Below the pieces are notes generated by a model, which had not been told where the DNA came from, did not search any database, and saw only the letters and a program-made list of their open reading frames with translations. The position numbers and the translations under genes are program-made. Positions 1 to 4,685 of a stretch of DNA of 6,665 nucleotides are shown piece after piece (the first letter of the stretch is position 1; every line of letters begins with the position of its first letter). The DNA is from DASVXQ01 sp046727955. GTDB taxonomy: Bacteria; Actinomycetota; CALGFH01. The stretch is taken from positions 1-6,665 of the forward strand of contig JBKPDO010000090.1 in assembly GCA_046727955.1 (NCBI GenBank), given 5' to 3'.

Positions 1-32
1 CCGGGGTTTTGTGCGGGTAACACGACGACCTG

Positions 33-85
33 GGCACTGGCGCTCTTGGGGGGCGGTGGGGGGAGCGCCCTCCCCCCACATGGAT
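33..85 (+). repeat. Dispersed G-rich hairpin repeat, copy A
   Basis: This is one of three same-orientation copies of an intergenic repeat; the others are at 3531-3580 and 3618-3679. From its left end it closely matches the third copy: GGCAC, one variable base, GGCGCTCTTGGGGGGC, one variable base, then the hairpin. The hairpin has a perfect 10-bp stem, GTGGGGGGAG at 56-65 and CTCCCCCCAC at 70-79, with loop CGCC. It ends with ACATGGAT, which supplies two false ATG starts (80 and 84) in front of the synthase gene. No transposase or coding signal is associated with it. A REP-like or terminator-like intergenic element is the best description; its function is inferred. Confidence 0.8.
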
Positions 86-91
86 GGGCTT

Positions 92-104
92 GCGCGAAGC
101 GCGC
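92..104 (+). other. Short inverted repeat just upstream of the fabF start
   Basis: GCGCG (92-96) and CGCGC (100-104) form a 5-bp stem with loop AAG, 15 nt before the ATG at 120. It follows directly after the larger repeat hairpin at 56-79, so the region before this gene carries two consecutive hairpins. It could affect translation or be incidental in such GC-rich DNA. Confidence 0.35.
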
Positions 105-119
105 TACGCTCTCACGACA

Positions 120-1352
120 ATGGAACGCGTGCTGATCACCGGGATCGGGACCGTCAGCCCGCTCGGGCTGGACGCTCCCACCACCTGGCGGGCGATGCTG
201 GACGGCCAGAGTGGGGTCGACACCATCGCCGCCTTCGACGCTTCGCCGTACCCCGTGCGAATCGCCGGGGAGGTGCGGGGCTTCGACCCCGAGACGGTCG
301 TCTCGCGCAAGGACGTCAGGCGCATGGACCGGAGCGTGCTGCTCGCGGTCGCGGCGGCGGACGAGGCGGTGGCCGACGCCGGGCTGGAGGTGACCGACCC
401 CAAGCGGGTCGGCGTGGTGGTCGGCTCGGCGATCGGTGGGGTCGCGACGATCGAGGAGCAGCAGCGCCTGCTCATAGAGAAGGGCCCGGGACGGGTCTCC
501 CCCAGCTTCCTGCCGAACGCCCTGGTCGACACCGCGACCAGCTACATCGCCACCAGGCTGGGGGCGATCGGCTGCAATTTCGCGGTCGTCTCCGCCTGTG
601 CGACGGGCTCGCACGCCATCGGCGTCGGGGCCGAGCTGATCAGGGAGGGCCGCGCCGACGCGATCGTCGCCGGCGGCACCGAGGCCTGCGTCACCCCGCT
701 GGTCCTGGCGGGGTTCTGCCAGATGCAGGCGCTGGCCCCGCGCAACGACCAGCCCGAGGCGGCCTCGCGGCCCTTCGACCGTGGCCGCTCCGGCTTCGTG
801 GTGGCGGAGGGCGCCGGGGTCGTCGTGCTCGAGTCGGAGTCGCGCGCGCGTGCCCGCGGCGCCAGGGTGTACGCCGAGGTGGCCGGCTACGGCGCCTCCA
901 ACGACGCCTACCATGTGGCCACCCCGCACCCCGAGAGCCGCGGCGTGATCCAGATGTTCCAGGACGCCCTGGACGACGCCCGCGTCCGTCCGGACGAAGT
1001 CGGCTACATCAACACCCACGGCACCGGCACCCCGCTCGGCGACCCGGCTGAGACGCAGGCGATCCGGCAGGTGTTCGGCATCCACGCGGACCGGCTGGCC
1101 GCTTCCTCTACCAAGTCGATGACCGGCCATCTCTTCGGCGCGGCCGGGGCGCTGGAAGCCATCGCCACTGCCCTCGCGCTGCGCGACCAGGTCCTGCCTC
1201 CGACCATCAATCTGGAGGACCCGGACCCCGAATGCGACCTCGACTACGTGCCCCTCAAGAGCCGGGAGGCCCGCTTCGACGTGGCGGTCTCCAATTCGAT
1301 GGGCCTCGGCGGCCACAACGGCGCCGTCGTCCTCCGCCGCGCCCAGCTCTGA
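120..1352 (+). CDS. fabF: Beta-ketoacyl-ACP synthase II (FabF/KAS II family)
   Basis: This 410-residue protein is a condensing enzyme of type II fatty-acid synthesis. It would catalyse decarboxylative condensation of malonyl-ACP with an acyl-ACP in the cytosol. The thiolase-fold catalytic set is complete: nucleophile Cys160 in VVSACATGSH, His300 in NTHGTGTPLGD, Lys332 and His337 in TKSMTGHLFGAAGALE, and the C-terminal glycine loop NSMGLGGHNGA near 392-401. The spacing matches E. coli FabF (Cys163, His303, Lys335, His340) with a constant three-residue offset, and the length is normal. ATG 120 is chosen because MERVLITGIG is the usual N-terminus; an in-frame ATG at 84 lies inside the repeat and adds 12 residues unlike the family. 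No clear Shine-Dalgarno precedes 120. No acyl carrier protein or other fab gene is visible beside it, so a role in specialised lipid or polyketide synthesis is possible. Confidence 0.93.
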   Translation: MERVLITGIGTVSPLGLDAPTTWRAMLDGQSGVDTIAAFDASPYPVRIAGEVRGFDPETVVSRKDVRRMDRSVLLAVAAADEAVADAGLEVTDPKRVGVVVGSAIGGVATIEEQQRLLIEKGPGRVSPSFLPNALVDTATSYIATRLGAIGCNFAVVSACATGSHAIGVGAELIREGRADAIVAGGTEACVTPLVLAGFCQMQALAPRNDQPEAASRPFDRGRSGFVVAEGAGVVVLESESRARARGARVYAEVAGYGASNDAYHVATPHPESRGVIQMFQDALDDARVRPDEVGYINTHGTGTPLGDPAETQAIRQVFGIHADRLAASSTKSMTGHLFGAAGALEAIATALALRDQVLPPTINLEDPDPECDLDYVPLKSREARFDVAVSNSMGLGGHNGAVVLRRAQL

Positions 1353-1358
1353 CAGGAG

Positions 1359-1370
1359 CCTGTGGAAAAC
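1359..1370 (-). repeat. 12-bp inverted motif, left copy, DnaA-box-like
   Basis: CCTGTGGAAAAC here matches 11 of 12 positions with the reverse complement of 2180-2191 (CCTGTGGACAAC). The two copies are therefore inverted and lie on either side of the DUF3800 gene. Read on the minus strand, 1361-1369 is TTTTCCACA, which resembles the DnaA-box consensus TTNTCCACA. It starts only 7 bp after the fabF stop codon. Whether it marks an insertion boundary, binds DnaA or is coincidental cannot be decided from one locus. Confidence 0.45.
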
Positions 1371-1488
1371 AAGTTCATTCCCAGCGCCATCAATGCTACT
1401 GTGGAGTGCGGGCGCCTGGGGGCTGATGAAAAGGTCCCGGGGACTGAGCCGGCAGGCTAGTCGGAACCCGGCGCCCACCCCTTACCTC

Positions 1489-2142
1489 TCAGTAGAACTT
1501 CTGCTGCACGTGCCGGAACGGCTGGTGCTCGTCCACGGTCCTCGAGCTGATCCGATCATAGAAGCCCGAATCACCCTGCTCGTGCTTCCGTTGAACCGCC
1601 CACACGACGTAGTCGGCAATCTGTAGGCAAGGATCACTCATGGCGGGCCAAAAGGCCGTGTGCAAACTCCCCGTTGGGAAGAGTTGCGTGACGACCTCTC
1701 GCACCGCTTCGCGAACCGCATGTTTCATGCGGTTCACCTGCAGCGATGCGGTCACGACGAGCAACTCGTCCCTGGCCGTCACCACCTTCGTCGCCAGATG
1801 CTCGAAATGAAGGAACCAAGCTCGCTGGTAGGACCTGAGCCGGTCTGCTCGGAGATAGTCCTCGATCTTCGGTTTGTCGATGATGATCACGTCAGCCCGG
1901 AAGTTGCTCTTGGCAAGAAAGTTGAAGACCCGATCGCGAACCCAGACCTTGTCATTGGTTGCGTGGAACTCTGGCTGCCCGAAGCCTTCCCAGAGCAGCT
2001 CCCGTCGCAGCTCGAGTAATTTGCCACCGATATCGCAGTTGTCGAGCGCGATCGACCCGATGATGAAGTAGCGGCTTCCCCTTGGCCTAAGCTCGAAGGT
2101 CATGTCGCCACCTTCGTCCACGAAGACGTGAATTCTTGCCAT
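1489..2142 (-). CDS. DUF3800 domain protein
   Basis: This 217-residue protein matches the DUF3800 family by its N-terminal strand with an acidic pair (HVFVDEGGD, Asp9 and Glu10), the strand-turn FIIGSIAL near 26-33, and the C-terminal signature LQIADYVVWAVQRK at 173-186. The family is predicted to have an RNase H-like fold and therefore possibly nuclease activity; its biochemical role is not established, and members are often found in accessory or defence-associated DNA. The coding sequence is about 50-63% G+C in the lines counted, against about 72% in rpiA next to it, which suggests horizontal acquisition. It is convergent with fabF and follows rpiA after 65 bp. The ATG at 2142 directly precedes the conserved first strand, although no strong ribosome binding site is visible. 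The reading frame appears complete. Confidence 0.82.
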   Translation of the reverse strand: MARIHVFVDEGGDMTFELRPRGSRYFIIGSIALDNCDIGGKLLELRRELLWEGFGQPEFHATNDKVWVRDRVFNFLAKSNFRADVIIIDKPKIEDYLRADRLRSYQRAWFLHFEHLATKVVTARDELLVVTASLQVNRMKHAVREAVREVVTQLFPTGSLHTAFWPAMSDPCLQIADYVVWAVQRKHEQGDSGFYDRISSRTVDEHQPFRHVQQKFY

Positions 2143-2179
2143 GAGCGCAAGTATTCCAGCTCAGGCTTTGCTCATCGGA

Positions 2180-2191
2180 GTTGTCCACAGG
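2180..2191 (+). repeat. 12-bp inverted motif, right copy, DnaA-box-like
   Basis: GTTGTCCACAGG is the inverted partner of 1359-1370 (11 of 12 identical). Positions 2181-2189, TTGTCCACA, exactly match the high-GC actinobacterial form of the DnaA box. It lies between the rpiA stop and the DUF3800 start, in the region where a DUF3800 promoter would be expected. A single box is not an origin; possible roles are DnaA titration or regulation, or an element boundary. Confidence 0.5.
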
Positions 2192-2207
2192 TTTTCCCCG
2201 GGATTGG

Positions 2208-2912
2208 TCAGAGCGGGCGGTGGAGGGAGTGGACGGTGCCGTCGGCGTGGCCGAGGAGGGCCTCGTCGGCGATGCCGAGGAAGAGGCCGTGGTCGACCAC
2301 GCCGAGGGTCGCCTTGAGGGCGGTGGCCAGGTCGCCCAGATCGCCATCGGGGACCTGGCAGTCGAGCAGGTAGTGGCCCTCGTCGGTGAGCACCGGAGCG
2401 CCGGTCTGGTCCTGGCGCAGGATCGCCTCGGGCACCAGCTCCAGCAGCCGCCGACCGGTGGTCTGCCAGGCGAAGCGCACCACCTCGACTGGCAGGGGGT
2501 GGGTCGAGCCGAGCCGCTCCACCTGCTTGCGCGCCTCCGCCACGATCAGCGCCCGGCGGGCGGCCGCGAGCACCAGCTTCTCGCGCAGCAGCGCGCCCCC
2601 GCCGCCCTTGATCAGGTTGAGCCGCGGATCCACCTCGTCAGCGCCGTCGATGGCGAGGTCGAGGGTGGTGGTCGCGCCGAGCTCGATCAGCTCCAGCCCG
2701 GCCGCCCTCGCCCTGGACTCGGTGAGCGAGGAGGCGACCGCCACCCGCAGCGGCGGCGCGCCCTGCCAGCGGCCGGCCAGCGCATCCACCATCGCCAGCA
2801 CCGCCCGGCCGGAGCCGAGGCCGATGGTCATGCCCGGCTCGACGTGCCAGCGGGCGGCGGCCACCGCGGCGGCCCTTGCCTTTGCGTCCTCGGTCTCCAG
2901 CTTGCCAGTCAC
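2208..2912 (-). CDS. rpiA: Ribose-5-phosphate isomerase A
   Basis: This 234-residue enzyme interconverts ribose 5-phosphate and ribulose 5-phosphate in the non-oxidative pentose phosphate pathway. The phosphate-binding loop appears as GLGSGRAV at 31-38 (often GLGTGSTA in the family). The catalytic block IDGADEVDPRLNLIKGGGGA carries Asp89, Asp92 and Lys102, with Glu111 in REKL. These have exactly the spacing of E. coli RpiA Asp81, Asp84, Lys94 and Glu103. The C-terminal GIADEALLGHADGTV segment corresponds to the usual ADxxLxGxxDG end. Translation starts at GTG (2910-2912), which overlaps the TGA of the upstream phosphatase in the sequence GTGA, a 4-nt overlap typical of translational coupling. 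The ribosome binding site is weak, which fits dependence on coupling. Confidence 0.93.
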   Translation of the reverse strand: MTGKLETEDAKARAAAVAAARWHVEPGMTIGLGSGRAVLAMVDALAGRWQGAPPLRVAVASSLTESRARAAGLELIELGATTTLDLAIDGADEVDPRLNLIKGGGGALLREKLVLAAARRALIVAEARKQVERLGSTHPLPVEVVRFAWQTTGRRLLELVPEAILRQDQTGAPVLTDEGHYLLDCQVPDGDLGDLATALKATLGVVDHGLFLGIADEALLGHADGTVHSLHRPL

Positions 2913-3481
2913 TCGGGCCGCCCCGGCTGGTTCCAGCGGAGGATCGCGGTCCAGTCGTGCTCATAGCCGAGGATCGAGATGCTGCCGGTCCCGAGGAACA
3001 GGTGACGCGCGGCCGCCGGCTCCAGGGTCAGGAAGGTGGCCGCCAGCACCCGTAGGCAGTGCCCGTGGCCGAACAGCGCCACGTTTTCGTCGCTGTCGGT
3101 GATCGTGGCGAGCAGCGGCTGCACGCGCTTGGCCACATCCTCCACCGTCTCACCACCAGGGCAGCCGTCGCGGAACAGGTCCCAGCCTGGCCGCCGCGCG
3201 CGGATCTCCGACGTGGTGAGGCCCTCGTATTGGCCGTAGTCCATCTCGAGGAGAGCGTCGCTGCGCTCCACCCGGTCGCCGAAGCCGGCCAGCCGCGCGG
3301 TCATGAGCGCACGGCTGAGCGGGCTCGAGAGCACCCGGTCGAGGGTGACGCCGGCCAGCGCCAGCCCGAGGGCGCGGCCCTGCTCCTCGCCGGTCGCCGT
3401 CAGCGGCACGTCGGTGCGGCCAGTGTGGCGCCGCGTCACGGTCCACTCGGTCTCGCCGTGCCGAACCAGGTAGAGACGCAT
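2909..3481 (-). CDS. Histidine phosphatase, Shb17/Rv3214-like (possible sedoheptulose-1,7-bisphosphatase)
   Basis: This 190-residue cytosolic protein belongs to the histidine phosphatase (phosphoglycerate mutase-like) superfamily. The phospho-acceptor is His8 in LVRHGETEW, with Arg7, Arg57 in SSPLSRA, Glu79 in LLEMDYGQYEG and His139 in FGHGHCLR completing the phosphate pocket. From memory, HTGRTDVPLT, EMDYGQYEGLTTSEI, the FRDGC..GE segment (103-111) and FGHGHCLR resemble both yeast Shb17, a sedoheptulose-1,7-bisphosphatase, and mycobacterial Rv3214, described as an acid phosphatase. Coupling to rpiA favours a sugar-phosphate substrate. The ATG at 3481 is preceded by GAGGTGA at good spacing and opens directly on the first beta strand. 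The frame stays open upstream to 3664, but those residues come from the intergenic repeats. A generic phosphatase or phosphoglycerate mutase remains possible. Confidence 0.85.
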   Translation of the reverse strand: MRLYLVRHGETEWTVTRRHTGRTDVPLTATGEEQGRALGLALAGVTLDRVLSSPLSRALMTARLAGFGDRVERSDALLEMDYGQYEGLTTSEIRARRPGWDLFRDGCPGGETVEDVAKRVQPLLATITDSDENVALFGHGHCLRVLAATFLTLEPAAARHLFLGTGSISILGYEHDWTAILRWNQPGRPE

Positions 3482-3486
3482 CGCCG

Positions 3487-3493
3487 TCACCTC
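3487..3493 (-). promoter_or_regulatory. Ribosome binding site of the histidine phosphatase
   Basis: On the minus strand this reads GAGGTGA, five bases before the ATG at 3481. It is the best Shine-Dalgarno near this gene and decides the start against the longer open frame that runs back through the repeats. Confidence 0.75.
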
Positions 3494-3520
3494 AAGCGGC
3501 CCGATGGGCCCGAGTGGCAA

Positions 3521-3550
3521 GGGGGCCGGGTCTTGGGGGGCCGTGGGGGG
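3521..3550 (+). other. Putative G-quadruplex tract
   Basis: Four guanine runs on the plus strand (3521-3525, 3528-3530, 3535-3540 and 3545-3550) are separated by loops of 2, 4 and 4 bases. This satisfies the common pattern of four runs of at least three G with loops of up to seven. It lies on the template strand for the mRNA of the downstream phosphatase, about 40-70 bp upstream of its start, and overlaps repeat copy B. Folding is predicted from pattern only, and it competes with the hairpin. Confidence 0.4.
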
Positions 3551-3580
3551 AGCGAGCTCCCCCACATGGATCGACCTGCC
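3531..3580 (+). repeat. Dispersed G-rich hairpin repeat, copy B
   Basis: This copy starts at TCTTGGGGGGCC and ends at GACCTGCC. Its arms are GTGGGGGGAGC (3543-3553) and GCTCCCCCAC (3556-3565). The right arm has one C fewer than in copies A and C, leaving a bulged G. It lies upstream of the phosphatase and downstream of the sulfotransferase, 37 bp from copy C. Confidence 0.82.
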
Positions 3581-3581
3581 C

Positions 3582-3597
3582 GCAGCGGCCCCGCTGC
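3582..3597 (+). repeat. Inverted repeat between repeat copies B and C
   Basis: GCAGCGG (3582-3588) and CCGCTGC (3591-3597) are perfect 7-base arms separated by CC. It sits in the spacer between the two large hairpins, so the intergenic region contains three consecutive foldback structures. No poly-T tract follows on either strand. Confidence 0.5.
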
Positions 3598-3617
3598 AGC
3601 GGCACCCCGGCCACCAT

Positions 3618-3679
3618 GGCACAGGCGCTCTTGGGGGGCCGTGGGGGGAGCGAGCTCCCCCCACACGGATAGACCTGCC
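3618..3679 (+). repeat. Dispersed G-rich hairpin repeat, copy C
   Basis: The left part matches copy A (GGCAC, one variable base, GGCGCTCTTGGGGGGC) and the right part matches copy B (GGAT, two variable positions, ACCTGCC), so it bridges both. The stem is perfect over 11 bp: GTGGGGGGAGC at 3641-3651 and GCTCCCCCCAC at 3654-3664. On the minus strand the hairpin begins 46 bases after the sulfotransferase stop codon, where a transcription terminator would be expected, although no U-rich tract follows. It may serve as a terminator or mRNA 3'-end stabiliser. Confidence 0.82.
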
Positions 3680-3709
3680 TCGGCGCGCTCATCGCGGCCC
3701 CTTGCGGAG

Positions 3710-4627
3710 TTACGGCATCAGCGGATAGTCGTAGGCCAGGAGCCGGCCCGCCAGGCTGCGCTCCAGAAGGGCCAGGTTAGCCGGGTCCAGGTCACGGCGG
3801 AAGGCGTCGCTGCGGCCGTTCTCGAAGCGGTAGCGGCCCAAGCCCGCCTCGAACCGCGGCGTCCACTCGAGCCCCAGGAACTCGAGCATGAGCGCGAACT
3901 GCTTGCGCGGGTCCGCCAGCACGTCCTCGTAGCGGACGTCGAGCCACTGCTGCGCCGGGACCGACACCCGGGCCGCGTCGAAGGCATCCATGAGCAGCTT
4001 CCACGCCAGCCCGGCCAGCACCACGTAGGAGCGGCCGGAGCGATGCCACTCCAGCGCGTACTGCTGGGGCAGCGGGCCGAGCGACCAGTTGGCGGGCCCC
4101 TGGTGGCCGCTCCACCAGGGCATCTGCAGCCAGGAGCTGGCCACGGCGCGCCCGTCGCGGATCACGTGGATGAAGCGGGCGTCTGGGAAGACCGCCTGGA
4201 ACAGGCCGGCGCGGGGCCAGCCGGTCAGGTGGTGGAGGAAGTGGGGCCGGCGCTGCGCGGCCATGCGCCGCTCGAAGAACCGGCGCACGCGCCACTCCAG
4301 CCAGGGCGTCACGTCGCTCGCCCAGAGGTCCCTGGAGGTGCTCGAGATCAGCGGCGACACCTGCCGGTCGAGCACGCTCCATCCCTCCGACGGCGCCAGC
4401 CGCAGGCGCCCGCGCTCGAGCGGGCGGCGGCGGTGCCGGAAGGGCACCATGGCAGGGTCGCGCGGGCCGAAGCGCTGGTACAGCGCGCTGTTCCAGCGGC
4501 CGCTCAGGTCCAGCCAGCTCAGCTTGTCGTCGACGTTCGAGACGAAGCCGACTGCTGGATGGCGCGCGAGCACCTCAGTTACCAGGCTCGACCCGCATCG
4601 GCCCGTTCCGAAGACGAAGAACAGCAA
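3710..4627 (-). CDS. Sulfotransferase family protein
   Basis: This 305-residue protein would transfer a sulfuryl group from PAPS to an unknown acceptor. The 5'-phosphosulfate loop is at the extreme N-terminus (FGTGRCGSS, 6-14). The 3'-phosphate-binding strand-helix is FPDARFIHVIRDGRAVASS at 147-165, including Arg157, Asp158 and Arg160. A C-terminal VRYEDVLADP (231-240) and LEFLGLEW segment are typical of the family. HHLTGWPR (132-139) precedes the FPDARF strand as in actinobacterial-type members. There is no signal peptide or membrane segment, so it is probably cytosolic. Translation starts at TTG (4625-4627), supported by GAGGGGG six bases upstream and by the motif beginning immediately. It follows the acyl-CoA synthetase on the same strand after 57 bp, so co-transcription is likely. 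The acceptor cannot be inferred. Confidence 0.85.
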   Translation of the reverse strand: MLFFVFGTGRCGSSLVTEVLARHPAVGFVSNVDDKLSWLDLSGRWNSALYQRFGPRDPAMVPFRHRRRPLERGRLRLAPSEGWSVLDRQVSPLISSTSRDLWASDVTPWLEWRVRRFFERRMAAQRRPHFLHHLTGWPRAGLFQAVFPDARFIHVIRDGRAVASSWLQMPWWSGHQGPANWSLGPLPQQYALEWHRSGRSYVVLAGLAWKLLMDAFDAARVSVPAQQWLDVRYEDVLADPRKQFALMLEFLGLEWTPRFEAGLGRYRFENGRSDAFRRDLDPANLALLERSLAGRLLAYDYPLMP

Positions 4628-4632
4628 CGAGA

Positions 4633-4667
4633 GCCCCCTCAGATCGCAAGGCGCGCAAATCGGGGGC
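4633..4667 (-). promoter_or_regulatory. Hairpin that includes the sulfotransferase ribosome binding site
   Basis: In the minus-strand mRNA, GCCCCC followed by GAT can pair with ATC and GGGGGC (plus-strand arms 4662-4667 with 4659-4661, and 4642-4644 with 4633-4638), leaving a 3-nt bulge. The 3' arm contains most of the GAGGGGG ribosome binding site (4634-4640) of the TTG-start sulfotransferase. The structure could limit its translation or act as partial attenuation after the acyl-CoA synthetase. This is inferred from complementarity only. Confidence 0.45.
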
Positions 4668-4685
4668 CTATTCTGCCTTATCTCT

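Noticed and set aside
1..32. End of an upstream gene with stop TAA at 18-20
   Set aside because: Only five sense codons are visible in that frame, with nothing recognisable, so no call can be supported.
84..119. ATG 84 (or ATG 80) as the fabF start
   Set aside because: Both ATGs belong to the repeat tail, ATG 80 is out of frame, and family members begin at MERVLITGIG-like sequence encoded from 120.
1421..1445. CTGATGA followed by a hairpin, reminiscent of a hammerhead ribozyme core
   Set aside because: The required GAAA segment after stem II and a matching stem III are absent.
1448..1472. Possible tRNA T-arm on the minus strand (GTTCCGACT between GC-rich arms)
   Set aside because: The loop is 15 nt instead of 7, and no acceptor, D or anticodon arms can be built around it.
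2143..2207. A promoter for the DUF3800 gene
   Set aside because: A TGGACA-like and an AATACT-like hexamer exist on the minus strand but are about 26 bp apart, too far for a standard promoter.
3482..3664. Upstream extension of the histidine phosphatase by 61 residues
   Set aside because: The extra residues are encoded by the hairpin repeats, and a good ribosome binding site directly precedes the ATG at 3481.
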